This document shows, piece after piece, positions 47,261 to 58,265 of a stretch of DNA of 64,000 nt. How positions within the stretch are numbered: position 1 is the stretch's first letter; each line of letters begins with the position of its first letter. Source of the stretch: Danio rerio (lineage: Eukaryota; Chordata; Actinopteri; Cypriniformes; Danionidae). The DNA lies in contig NC_133184.1 in NCBI RefSeq assembly GCF_049306965.1, positions 9,440,001 to 9,504,000 on the forward strand, in the 5' to 3' direction. The notes below the pieces were generated by a model, which searched no databases, had not been told where the DNA came from, and was given only the letters and a program-made list of their open reading frames with translations. The translations under genes were made by a program, and so were the position numbers.

Positions 47261-48856
47261 TTTAAGCAACTGCCAACATTTATCACAATCTCATATCCAA
47301 TAAAAAAAAAACCAATATAAATTAATTAATTAACAAACTTTATCCAAAGCAAAAAATAAATAAAATAAAATCGTTCAGCAATCGTTCAGAACGAAAATAA
47401 ATCGTTCAAACCTGTAGTAAGAAAAAAAAAAACTAAACAAATAACCTGATTTATGAATTTATTCAAGGAACACTATTCTAGAAATACCACTTACTTCAGT
47501 TGATGTTTTCCAGTCAACTTCATTGAGCCTCTGCAAAAAACATGGAAGTGCGGTTTTAGAGAGAGATTTTTAAATTTCGCCTTTAAATGTATGTCGTTCA
47601 TGTATAATACTTACCTTTGAATAAGCTCTAATGTGGCATTACTTGACTCCTTGTATATAAAGTTACAATAATATAAGGTTAAAAACAAAAATGGACCAAA
47701 AAAAAAAAAAAAACACTTCATTAAGTTTTTTTAAATTTCAAATAATTCTAAAAAAAAAAAAAAGCATTTCAAAAGAACACACACACACACACATACTCTA
47801 GATATGGTTAAAAACATGTTTGTCATAAACAGGCACACACATCAATTCTCAAATAAAAAGTTTAAATAATTATAAAAACAAAAATAAAGTCGGCAACACA
47901 GAGAATCCAAAGGATCCAATCTTATTATTATTTACTTAAAAATGTTCAAGAAAACAAACTTTTCTATTGTCCTTAGGGATTCATAGTTGGAAATACAGCT
48001 CTGAAAAACACCTAGCAACAAATTCACAACCTGGGACCTGAGAGTAGAGGTTTGCGAATCCCTGTGATGATTCCTGTGCACGTTAGCCAACTGAGGAGAT
48101 TGGAATTTATTGGTTTTTATGTGTAGACAATCTGCTTATTTGTCAAAAGACTGTACATTATGGAAATAGGCAATATCCAATTGATAAATATACTTAAATA
48201 AAAGTAAAGTAAGAAGTTATATGGGTAGAGGCTAACTAGCTAACAATGTAGCCTTCAAGTACACAGTTCGAGACAACAACAATATAACTTAATACACAAA
48301 CCCTCAAAAACATTTGAACACATTTTACTTACTGATTGTAGATTCATGGATTAAAACACCAGACTCTGCATCTGAACTGCTAAACGGAGAATGGAGCACT
48401 CAGAAGTAAACAATCAAACATCTGGCTCCCTTAAAGGTCCAACATGTTTTGTGTTTAAAATAAGACAGACATCCTGTGTATGTGTGTGTCAATGTCTAAA
48501 CCATTGTTTTCTGCATTAAGATAAATGCAATATTCTATATGTAGCAGCATAAAGCATCAGAGTAGATGAGACAGTAATGGTTGAACAGTATTATTTATTA
48601 TCACAGTTACAACCTGTAATGGCTACAAAAAGTAAATTGCAGTAGTTTATTCTTTGCACTACACAATTTCATACAAATCCTTCTCATTTTACAGTAAAAT
48701 ACTGTTTCCTGTTATTACAGCAAAACGCTGGCTATTTTACAGTTATTTACTGCATAATCTACAGTAAGGGTTAACAGTGTACTTTCACATCTTTCACTTG
48801 ATAAAACTAGAATACCCTGTCAGAAAAGTTTAATGGCTTTGAATGAGCTTTTACAG

Positions 48857-49511
48857 TTGCTACATTTCCATTCAGCTATTTTATGTACATTTTGGATATG
48901 CGCATAAAAAAAATCTGTATTGGAAATTCCATGATGCGCATCAATTTTGGCAATGCGAAAAAAAAATGTATGAGTAGGATAAAGTTTTTATTCGATAAGA
49001 AAAGATGCGCATATACTATGATGGAAACACTTTTACCGCACATATTCCAGTATGCGCATTAAAAAAAGGTCATGTGATTTTGTTTTAAGAGATCATGTGA
49101 TGATAAAAATGTGTGTGAATGGACAAACCAGCAGGCTGAGCACACAACATCTGAAATGTTGTTTTGGTCATTACTTAAACGCTGTATTCATTTCAGTATC
49201 AGTGTTATTATATTATTAATGACCTTCCAGAATCAAGTGCATGTGTGCTTTGAGTCTCACATGTTCAGTGCATGACTGCATTGTCTTCTAAGGTGCAAGT
49301 CATTTATTAAATGAAGAAAAGATTGACGCAGTTTCTCCTACTGCAGCAAATTCCGTTTTTACTTTTGATATTTGGCGCCAGATAATCAGGAACTGACAAT
49401 TTTGTTCTCTTTGACTTGTTGGATGGAAATGCTGCTTTATTTATATGTCTTTTATGTGATATTACAGTTTTGCGCATAAAGTTAATTTGCATTTTTAGAT
49501 GGAAACAGCAA
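48857..49511. mobile_element. MITE with TTGCTgTTTCCAT-type ends
   Basis: Left ttgctacatttccattcagc; right inverse ttgctgtttccatctaaaaa. The body has repeated atgcgcat and gcgcataa words on both strands. No frame. Confidence 0.6.
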
Positions 49512-49748
49512 GTGACTGTTAAAATGTTAATGTTTTTGTCTTGTGCTTACATAGATGAATAGGGCTATGTTGTACACACTCAGTACGATCTTATTGCCAT
49601 ATTATCGTTGTGAATGTTTTAAAGACAATGATAAACTACAGCAGTTCAAACTGTAGTTTTTCCAGAATGACTGAAATGTTATCAGTATTGGTGGTACAAA
49701 AAAATAAAAAAATAAATAAAATAAGTAAATAAAACTATATATTTCTAG

Positions 49749-49799
49749 TCAAACCATCCTTCTGGAGAAGCACTTTAGCAGCATCTAGACCAGCAGCCT
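49749..49799 (+). CDS. Gene 4, third-last coding exon (candidate)
   Basis: A 51-bp exon between tatatttctag and a strong donor (cct/gtaagt). Only one frame is open: KPSFWRSTLAASRPAA, entered in phase 1 and left in phase 1. The next candidate exon (56876) is open in exactly the frame this requires. I do not recognise the protein. The two exons are separated by the L2 LINE and a solo LTR. Confidence 0.35.
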
Positions 49800-49955
49800 G
49801 TAAGTACATCTAAGATTTGTTTCAGTTGTTGTGTATGGTTTGAGGACTTGTTTCCAGCTGTTTGTGTAAAGTTGTAGGACATTTAAACTTGCTTTCAGTT
49901 GTGTATAATACTAGAAGTTGTTTAGCCACTGTTTCCTTGGTTACTATAAGAGCTT

Positions 49956-52909
49956 GTGTAGCGAACGCAGACGCGGCTTCGCGTCGTCCGCCTCAGTTTC
50001 GGCCCTTGTTTTGACTCGGGAGGCGTGTCCAAACGCCAGGTAACCACTATATAGTGAGCACGCTCGTGTGAAGACCGCCTCGTGTGAAGACCGACGAGGG
50101 TAAAGACCATCGACTCTACCTGCGCGACTCCACCGAGCAAAGACACCGACAAAGCACTTGAGTACTTTATTGTTTTACTTTACACTTATTTTTTTGTTGT
50201 CAGTGCACTTTTATTATGTGTTTTCTAATTCCTGTTGTTACTAACACTCGCAAAACACGGGAGGTACGCTGCAGGCGTAATCCTCACAACCTTCGTTCAA
50301 TACATGTATCTACTATTTCACGACTCTCTCTCTCCGTGGGCCTCTGGAATTGTCAATCAGCTGTTAACAAGGCTGATTTTATTACCTCCATAGCTACATA
50401 TTCTGACTATAATCTCATGGCTCTAACTGAGACCTGGTTGAGGCCGGAGGACACTGCTACACATGCTACTCTTTCTGCTAATTTCTCTTTTTCCCACACT
50501 CCTCGTCAGACAGGGAGAGGGGGTGGGACTGGACTACTAATTTCCAAAGAATGGAAATTTACTCTGATACCGTCCCTACGAAACCTACGATCTCTCTCAC
50601 CCAATAGACTATCCACCATTGTTTCAGACTCTCTTCCTCCATCTCGCAAACTCTCTGCACTTGATTCGAACAGTGCCACTAATACACTTTGCTCCACACT
50701 AGCATCATGTCTAGACCGATTATGTCCTCTTGCATCCAGGCCAGCCCGTGCCAGTCCTCCTGCACCCTGGCTCTCGGATGCTCTCCGTGAGCATCGCTCA
50801 AAACTTCGGGCTGCGGAGAGAATTTGGCGGAAAACTAAAAATCCTGCACATCTCTTAACATACCAAACTCTTCTGTCCTCTTTCTCAGCTGAGGTTACTT
50901 CTGCAAAGCAGACGTATTACCGTCTGAAAATCAACAATGCCACTAATCCTCGCCTACTTTTTAAAACATTTTCCTCCCTCCTCTATCCTCCTCCTCCACC
51001 CGCATCCTCCACACTTACTACTGATGACTTTGCTACATTCTTCTGCACCAAAACTGCAAAAATCAGTGCTCAATTTGCTGCACCTACAACAAACACGCAA
51101 GATACAACACCAACACCACACACACTCACCTCTTTTTCTCAGCTCTCTGAGTCTGAGGTGTCCAAACTTGTGCTATCTAGCCATGCAACCACCTGTCCAC
51201 TCGATCCCATTCCCTCTCATCTCTTGCAAGCCATCTCTCCTGCAGTCATACCAACACTGACTCACATAATTAACACATCTCTTGACTCTGGTTTATTCCC
51301 CACTACATTTAAGCAGGCTAGGGTAACCCCACTGCTAAAGAAACCCAACCTGGACCATACGCTACTTGAAAACTACAGACCAGTATCCCTGCTTCCATTC
51401 ATGGCCAAGATTCTGGAGAAAGTAGTGTTCAATCAAGTCCTGGACTTTCTTACTCAAAACAATCTCATGGACAACAAGCAATCCGGCTTTAAGAAAGGCC
51501 ACTCAACTGAGACTGCCCTGCTCTCGGTCGTGGAGGATCTCAGACTGGCTAAAGCAGACTCTAAATCATCAGTCCTCATTTTGCTGGACGTGTCAGCTGC
51601 TTTTGACACTGTCAACCACCAGATCCTGCTATCTACGCTTGAGTCACTGAGCGTTGCGGGCACTGTTATACAATGGTTCAGATCTTACCTCTCTGACAGG
51701 TCATTCAGGGTGTCTTGGAGGGGAGAGGTGTCCAACCTACAGCATCTAAACACTGGGGTACCTCAAGGCTCTGTTCTTGGGCCACTTCTCTTCTCCATCT
51801 ACACATCATCTCTAGGACCAGTCATCCAGAGACATGGATTCTCCTACCACTGCTATGCTGATGATACCCAGCTATACCTCTCTTTTCATCCTGATGATCC
51901 CTCGGTTCCAGCTCGTATCTCAGCCTGCCTGTTGGATATTTCACACTGGATGAAAGATCATCATCTTCAGCTGAACCTCGCAAAAACGGAAATGCTTGTA
52001 GTTTCTGCCAACCCGACTCTACACCATAACTTTTCAATCCAGATGGATGGGGCAACCATTACTGCATCCAAAATGGTGAAAAGCCTTGGAGTAACGATTG
52101 ATGACCAACTAAACTTCTCTGACCACATTTCTAGAACTGCTCGACCGTGCAGATTTGCACTCTATAACATCAGAAAGATCCGACCCTTCTTATCTGAACA
52201 TGCAGCTCAACTCCTTGTTCAAGCTCTTGTTCTCTCCAAACTGGATTACTGCAACTCTCTACTAGCTGGGCTTCCAGCTAACTCTATCAAGCCTCTTCAA
52301 CTGCTCCAGAATGCAGCAGCACGAGTTGTCTTCAATGAACCTAAACGAGCACATGTCACTCCGCTGCTAGTCCGTTTGCACTGGCTGCCAGTTGCTGCTC
52401 GCATCAAATTCAAAACTCTGATGTTTGCCTACAAAGTGACTTCTGGCCTAGCACCTTCTTATCTGCACTCACTTCTGCAGATCTATGTGCCCTCCAGAAA
52501 CTTGCGTTCTGTGAATGAGCGTCGCCTCATGGTTCCATCCCAAAGAGGGAAAAAATCACTTTCGCGAACGCTCACGCTCAATCTGCCCAGTTGGTGGAAT
52601 GAACTCCCTAACTGCATCAGAACAGCAGAGTCACTCGCTATTTTCAAGAAACGACTAAAAACTCAACTATTTAGTCTCCACTTCACTTCCTTATCTGCAA
52701 TTGCCTCTGAATATCACACTAACTGTACAAAAAAAAAAAAAAAAAACTACTAACACTTCCCTTCTTAGACTTTACAGACCTGAAACTTGCCTTTAGTACT
52801 TATTCATTGTTGCTCTTAGTTGTGTAAATTGCTTCCTTGTCCTCATTTGTAAGTCGCTTTGGATAAAAGCGTCGGCTAAATGACTAAATGTAAATGTAAA
52901 TGTAAATGT
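49956..52909 (+). mobile_element. L2-type LINE, nearly complete
   Basis: A GC-richer 5' leader (from about 49956), one long frame (50216-52753), a short 3' UTR, and the tail gtcgctttggataaaagcgt then aaatgtaaatg repeats, typical of fish L2 elements. The open frame and sharp tail suggest a young insertion. No clear target duplication was found. The endonuclease is internally deleted (see CDS). Confidence 0.85.
50216..52753 (+). CDS. L2 LINE ORF: truncated endonuclease plus reverse transcriptase, 845 aa
   Basis: The protein makes and pastes DNA copies of the LINE RNA. Residues 43-118 are the first half of an APE-type endonuclease (LWNCQSAVNK at 43-52, TETWL at 71-75). At about residue 119-125 (TLIPSLRNLRSLSPN) the sequence jumps to the linker that normally follows the endonuclease; the GDFN and SDH catalytic parts are absent, yet the frame continues. 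Reverse transcriptase follows: ENYRPVSLLPFMAKILEKVV, LDVSAAFDTVNHQIL (about 455-469), [14 protein letters not shown] (about 513-526) and the active site CYADDTQLY (YADD at 547-550). The C-terminal part (LDYCNSLLAGLP, RLHWLPVAARI) is intact; the end reads through an A-run (KKKKKNY). With no full endonuclease it is probably unable to insert by the normal route. Confidence 0.9.
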   Translation: MCFLIPVVTNTRKTREVRCRRNPHNLRSIHVSTISRLSLSVGLWNCQSAVNKADFITSIATYSDYNLMALTETWLRPEDTATHATLSANFSFSHTPRQTGRGGGTGLLISKEWKFTLIPSLRNLRSLSPNRLSTIVSDSLPPSRKLSALDSNSATNTLCSTLASCLDRLCPLASRPARASPPAPWLSDALREHRSKLRAAERIWRKTKNPAHLLTYQTLLSSFSAEVTSAKQTYYRLKINNATNPRLLFKTFSSLLYPPPPPASSTLTTDDFATFFCTKTAKISAQFAAPTTNTQDTTPTPHTLTSFSQLSESEVSKLVLSSHATTCPLDPIPSHLLQAISPAVIPTLTHIINTSLDSGLFPTTFKQARVTPLLKKPNLDHTLLENYRPVSLLPFMAKILEKVVFNQVLDFLTQNNLMDNKQSGFKKGHSTETALLSVVEDLRLAKADSKSSVLILLDVSAAFDTVNHQILLSTLESLSVAGTVIQWFRSYLSDRSFRVSWRGEVSNLQHLNTGVPQGSVLGPLLFSIYTSSLGPVIQRHGFSYHCYADDTQLYLSFHPDDPSVPARISACLLDISHWMKDHHLQLNLAKTEMLVVSANPTLHHNFSIQMDGATITASKMVKSLGVTIDDQLNFSDHISRTARPCRFALYNIRKIRPFLSEHAAQLLVQALVLSKLDYCNSLLAGLPANSIKPLQLLQNAAARVVFNEPKRAHVTPLLVRLHWLPVAARIKFKTLMFAYKVTSGLAPSYLHSLLQIYVPSRNLRSVNERRLMVPSQRGKKSLSRTLTLNLPSWWNELPNCIRTAESLAIFKKRLKTQLFSLHFTSLSAIASEYHTNCTKKKKKNY

Positions 52910-52949
52910 TCTGCAATCTTATACCAAAAACGAAAATAAGGGAAGTTAT

Positions 52950-53443
52950 TGTAACAAAGGGTCTGGTCTAACACAGAGGGATCCATTTGCAGTATGTTTA
53001 TTAAACAGTTTTATAAAGAGCACACAGATGTTACTCGTGTGCGAACTCACATCAAACACAGTTGTATTTAGTCGATGGGCTGGCGGCAGGCAAACAGAGT
53101 GAGTAAGCAGGCATGGGTCAGAGGCAGGCGGCTAGGATCAGAGTCGGGATTCAGGCTGGGTTTGAGACAGGCGGCAGGCAAGACAAGGTCGATAATCAGT
53201 CCGGGTTGGCAACAGGGAAAGCATGCAAGGAGTAGACCGCTCAGTAGTGTTTGCAGGGGTGCAGAACAAGACTTCGCAATAAGGTGAGTGTTTGTGCTGC
53301 TTATAAAGGTGTGTGTGGTGATCAATGAGATGAGCTGCAGGTGTGTGTGGCAGTCAGTCTTTGGGATGACGTAATGCTAGAAGTCCGGTGATGATGACCT
53401 CTGCTGGCCAGCGAGAGGAATGACTGGGACCGAGTCTGTGACA
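52950..53443 (-). mobile_element. Solo LTR, minus strand (fossil)
   Basis: On the minus strand it starts TGTCACAGACTCGGTC and ends TTGTTACA, 494 bp, flanked by the 5-bp duplication GTTAT (52945-52949 and 53444-53448). A TATA-like ctttataagcagc and an AATAAA word stand in the expected order. No internal retroelement region is attached. The family is probably Ty3/gypsy-like; ends and flanks are well kept, suggesting a fairly recent insertion. Confidence 0.75.
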
Positions 53444-53449
53444 GTTATA

Positions 53450-54187
53450 ATAGCTAAAATGTGGGAGAGTGTTGCTATTACGTGATTCTTTTGAATTGCA
53501 ATATGGAGCAATTAAGTGTTGATGTTGAATCAAAAGTTAAATACTTGAAAATGAATTGATTTAATGACAATAATTCTCTATAACTGAATTAATTACAAAA
53601 TAACTGCATAAAATGATAAAACATTGAACAGATAAAAACATAGGATATTATTTGAACACAGTTTAAAGGTAAAATAAAGTAACCTGAGAGAGAGGGAGAG
53701 TCAGGGGAAGGGAGAGAGAAAGAGACAAAGTAGGCCTTAAAGAGACCTTGATAGCAGTAGAGTCAGAGAAGATAGACTTCAGAGCTGGAGAGGAGCAGAG
53801 CAGAGCAGGGAAAGAGGCCAGAGCAAAGTTTACCAACTATTTTGTATCTTTCTTGACCATGTGACCAAAGCTCAAATACTGAGACATACTGTACAAACTG
53901 ACCAACCAACACGTGACCACATCGTAAAAACCCCTAAAGTCCACACACATGACTATGGCATGATCATATCAGTATCTGCCTTTAAAATATGTTTGAACCT
54001 TCTTGGTGAAAAGGACATGTTTTGCAATATAAACAAACGCATATTATAATTTGCACTCTTACAACATGATATCATTGCCTTAAATGGTTTCCTGAGAATA
54101 AATATAAAAAACAATGCAACTGGAATAACTACTGCAGTTGCCATCATCAATCTCATTTGAAGTGAGAGCTTGAGACAACATAGGATG

Positions 54188-54240
<53 letters not shown>

Positions 54241-54897
54241 GTAGTGCCGTACAATTTCTTAGGGTTACATTTGACGCTCTTCCTCTTCAAACTAGAGGTA
54301 AAAATAGAAGTGGGATTAGGCCTTAGTCAAAAAAAAAAGTAAAATTTCCCCACCTCCGAGTTCTTCTGATTGGTTCATTTATTTGAAATGGACATTAATG
54401 AGCTGTACTGCATATAAATGTCTTGACATGGAGTTTAAAAAATGTGCTGCACACGTGCAAGGAACTACAAGAGTGTATAATATCATTTCATTAAGAGATT
54501 TTTTAACCTAGCTGAATCATATCATTAAATGCGTACTGGCCCTGAGCTTAACTTTAAAGTTTAATAAACAGTCTCCTAATTATAAAGTTTTAGTTTTGTG
54601 CTCCCACTTTTTATTAAGTGTCCTTAACTACTATGTACTTACATCAAAAAAAAAAAAAAAATACAATGTACTTACTGTGTTTATAATGTATTTGAGAACA
54701 CTTGTGGTGCTTTTGAGTTGGGATAGGGTTATGGACAGGTTTGGTGGCATGTGTATGTGTAAGGGTGGGTTATGGTGTAAGGGGTGGTCAACATTGTATT
54801 TACAAATGTAAATAAAATAATTAACAATCAAATATTGCTAATTTAAATATTCAAATGTAAAGATGTTTATAATCTGACCATATCTGAAGGATAATGA
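53450..54897. other. No gene seen; (GT)n at 54191-54239
   Basis: AT-rich sequence with a purine-rich gagagag stretch near 53690-53820 and a (TG)n run of about 25 units. Short frames only. Confidence 0.4.
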
Positions 54898-55640
54898 GAT
54901 CATCTGACTTGTAGAGCCTTTTACTGTATTATCAACGAGGAGGACACAATTGAAATAATTGTGTATTTATTAACAAAAGAATAAACCAGGGTGACTAAAA
55001 TGACTAAATGTATGATAAATGAAGTGCATAGGTGGGTCATGGAGGTGATTAAGTTGAAGATTGGGATCAATAATTTTGTTATCTTTTCTAAAGACAAGTT
55101 AGAAGTTGGAACTTCTTGCAGGTCTTGAAACATGGATTGAGCAGACTTGGTTCTCTTGAGCTCTGAGAAGATGAAATCTAGAGATTCTGGAACACGCAGA
55201 ACTGGAGATTTCTGATGTCGGGGACACAAGGATCTTTATTCTTGAAGGTAGAGTTCCTGGAAATCTGGCACACGCAGATTCCTGGAGGTGGTAGCCTTGA
55301 GGCTATGGTTTCGGACGCCTTGGAAAAAGCACTGTGAGTCCAATCACATTGAAAAGCCTTGCTGGAACACTCAGCAAAGTTCTGAAGTCTTTGAGCAATT
55401 TGGATAGCCTTGTGGATCAGGCCTCCACACACTTCTCTTCCTGATAGCACCACTCTTCTCCTCCGAGTTACTTCATCTTCCTCTTTTCCTCGTACCAACA
55501 TGTGTTTTACTCTCTTCCTTCTTTTAGAAAATGTTTTTACCCTTTCTCCGGAAGGCGGAATTGAAGAGATCAAATCCAACCATTATGATTGGATGATCTT
55601 GGGTAACTGGAAGGTGTCATCCATAGTGTGACCGGCATTT
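54898..55640. other. Unassigned repeat-like block
   Basis: GC-richer than its surroundings, with a pattern of repeated agattcctggaggt/gagattctggaacacgcaga words and a minus-strand 133-codon frame (55178-55579) without recognised motif. It may be an LTR-like or other interspersed repeat; no terminal repeats or target duplication were found. Confidence 0.3.
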
Positions 55641-55659
55641 GCATAGTCATAGTCCACAG

Positions 55660-55882
55660 TTAAACTGTGGAGTTTGCATGTTCTCCCTGCGTTCGCGTGG
55701 GTTTCCTCTGGGTGCTTCGGTTTCCCCCTCAGTCCAAAGACATGCGGTACAGGTGAATTGGGTAGGCTAAATTATCCGTAGTGTATGAGTGTGAATGAGT
55801 GTGTATGAATGTTTCCCAGAGATGGGTTGCAGTTGAAAGGGCATCCGCTGCGTAAGAACGTGCCGGATAAGTTGGCGGTTAC
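55660..55882 (+). mobile_element. DANA/HE1 SINE internal fragment
   Basis: actgtggagtttgcatgttc through gtccaaagacatgcggtaca to gataagttggcggtt. Both the tRNA head and the 3' tail are missing. Confidence 0.85.
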
Positions 55883-56431
55883 AAATGGGCACTATCCAAC
55901 ACCATTGTACTGCATGTAAGAAAAATGTAAAACATTTGTAAAACTGTGTTCATCTAACGGAAGAATCAAATACACTAAGGATGGCTTTAGAGTGAGTAAA
56001 TCTTGGGATATTTTTCATTTTTAAATCACACAGTATGAATTAATGAGTGATAAACTTCAAAATGGTATTTTAAATCTTTACAATTTTTGTGGCTTCGAAC
56101 GGTACCAAGGCTTACAACAACACAAAGTTATGTAGCCACATAAAATGATAATAAACTGCTGTTTGGTTGTGTTGAGTTAGAATGCCTAGAAGATTTATTG
56201 TTAAATGTACATTATTAGCACTTTGTGGTGGGTTTTCACAACTGCATTTATATGACTCATTATGGTTTGTTATTCCATCATGCCTAACACATTAGTTCAC
56301 ATAAGGTTTAGTTTTGATTTTAGTAGATGATTACTCAAGTCGTGACTGTTATTATGAAATGCTAGTTAAGTGTGATAAATTGAACAGACATTTTAAACAG
56401 TTTACCGTGGAACAGGATATTTACATTATTC

Positions 56432-56510
56432 AGATAGATAGATAGATAGATAGATAGATGGATAGATGGATAGATGATAGATAGATGATAGATAGATAGA
56501 TGGATAGATG

Positions 56511-56608
<98 letters not shown>

Positions 56609-56625
56609 CAGATAGATAGATAGAT
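56432..56625. repeat. (GATA)n microsatellite, about 190 bp
   Basis: A nearly pure GATA run with a few GATG and GACA variants in its left half. It lies in an intron of gene 4, about 250 bp before an exon. Confidence 0.95.
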
Positions 56626-56875
56626 CAGTTATATTTAGACCTGTATTGTATATTAGTGATTCTTTTATGCTAAGTGTCTCTTTGTGTGACTTTATGGTTT
56701 CTTATTTCCCGCCTATTTTTTTTTCAAATCTGTAACTGACATTTTTCTGGAGTTCAACCATTAACCATCAACCCTTATTTAATGATTAAATATATCCTAT
56801 CTTTTAATGCCTGTACTGTAACTTTCAAAAAGTAACTGGTTTTCTACAATCATGTTTTTTTTCTTCTTGTTTTAG

Positions 56876-56939
56876 TCCAAAAGAACATACGTGACCAGCT
56901 CTGTCAAGTTATGGAAAACACTCGCCTCTCCTCTACTGG
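56876..56939 (+). CDS. Gene 4, second-last coding exon (candidate)
   Basis: A 64-bp exon with a strong pyrimidine tract and acceptor (ttcttcttgttttag) and donor (tgg/gtaaca). In the frame that follows the exon at 49749 it reads FQKNIRDQLCQVMENTRLSS then TG, a plausible amphipathic segment. A second frame (SKRTYVTSSVKLWK) is also open but does not fit the previous exon. Not recognised. Confidence 0.45.
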
Positions 56940-57319
56940 GTAACAAGTGATATGATTCATATCGTTTTTTTTCCTAATAACTACTTGGGTTTTTGCATAA
57001 AACCTCAAAAATATGAAATATATCCCACAACTTTTTTCTGTTTAACATGGTCCAGCTATCACATGCTGTTCTTTTTTTTTTTATTACTCTTTGTTTTCTG
57101 TTTTTGGCCATTATAATCAGAATTTTTCTTGCCATAAGAAATGAACACATTATACACTTAAAAAAAAAAATGCTGCTTGTTCAAACTACTTAGTTAAAAT
57201 TTGCTAAATCAACACAATTCTTGAGGTTATTTTCAGTCCAATTTTTCAAATCAGTCAATTTGTAAAACTCATTTGTGTATTTCAGATGCTGTTAAATATT
57301 AAAGCCTCTTCATCTGCAG

Positions 57320-57356
57320 AGAGACAACAGTATTCAGTTTTACACAAATCTCTTGA
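57320..57356 (+). CDS. Gene 4, last coding exon (candidate)
   Basis: After the acceptor ctcttcatctgcag the frame from the previous exon gives GETTVFSFTQIS and stops at TGA 57354-57356. A 3' UTR of about 200 bp follows to a canonical AATAAA at 57554. The combination of two phased exons, stop and poly(A) signal supports a real plus-strand gene end. The function is unknown. Confidence 0.45.
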
Positions 57357-57553
57357 CATAATGATGGAGATAAAGGCATACTAGAGGGTGTTAAGATTTC
57401 TTTGGAACTTGGCTCTATAATTGAATCGATTTCCTGATTGTTTATTTGTTTGTCCACTGATTTGTATTATAAATATTCAAAGTCAGTTTTTATTTCTTAA
57501 TGTGTTTCGCTGATAACTGTTTCACTGAGCACTGCTATTTTTGCTACAAGTTC

Positions 57554-57559
57554 AATAAA
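57554..57559 (+). terminator. Polyadenylation signal AATAAA of gene 4
   Basis: The canonical hexamer lies in ttcaataaaatttaaaaag, about 200 bp after the stop codon of the candidate last exon and just before a MITE begins at about 57595. Confidence 0.45.
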
Positions 57560-57594
57560 ATTTAAAAAGAAAATGAAAAAAGTACAGAATTTAA

Positions 57595-57781
57595 TGTGCT
57601 TTTACAGTTTGTTTTTAATGGGCGCACATATGACCGCAAATGCATTTGCTATTTAAATAGCCTAGTGCAACGCCTCAAAACGACTCTTGCCACAAGCTGA
57701 AACTAGAGACTAGAGACTGAAACTAAAAGACTATTGCGCTGAGCCTTGCGCCACATTGCGCTGGGTGTATGATAGGGCCCA
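57595..57781. mobile_element. GCGC-rich MITE family, right-end fragment
   Basis: gcgcacatatgaccgcaaat, then agactattgcgctgagcctt and gcgctgggtgtatgataggg match 460-571 in the same orientation. It faces the next copy head to head across 47 bp. Confidence 0.6.
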
Positions 57782-57828
57782 TAGTGTCTTGTTGGGACAT
57801 GGGATTACAATTTAACCTGCACTCATAG

Positions 57829-58193
57829 GGCCCTATCAAACACCCGGCACAATGTGGCTTAGGCTTGACACAATTTTTGTTTGCTATTTTCAGCTTGGCG
57901 CTAGAGTCGTTTTGACGTTTTGCAGCACGCTGTTTAAATAGCAAATGCATTTGCGCCCATATGTGCGCCCATAGGTGTTTTGGTCTAAAAAGGAAGGCAT
58001 GTTCAGGTGTATTGCTGGCGCTCTGCTATTTTGAGAAACTATAATAGATTTTTTAATAGACCAGAACAAAGTCGGTCTATTGTCCAGTGCAGAGCGTGTT
58101 AGTTGTGCGCCTCACTTACACAATGCTTAATACACACAAGATGTAGAGAAAGACGTAAATATCTTTACACATGAAAAAGAATTAAAATATTAA

Positions 58194-58265
<72 letters not shown>

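Larger units (their letters stand above)
46187..48780. mobile_element. Long TIR element with ACTGTTA..CCTTAC ends
   Basis: Left actgttagtccttaccagtt; right inverse cactgttaacccttactgta. Inside both ends are ttttacagta-type words. Without inner insertions it would be about 2.1 kb. It begins with a palindromic minisatellite (46205-46425). No transposase frame. The superfamily is unassigned and the borders are fairly uncertain. Confidence 0.45.
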
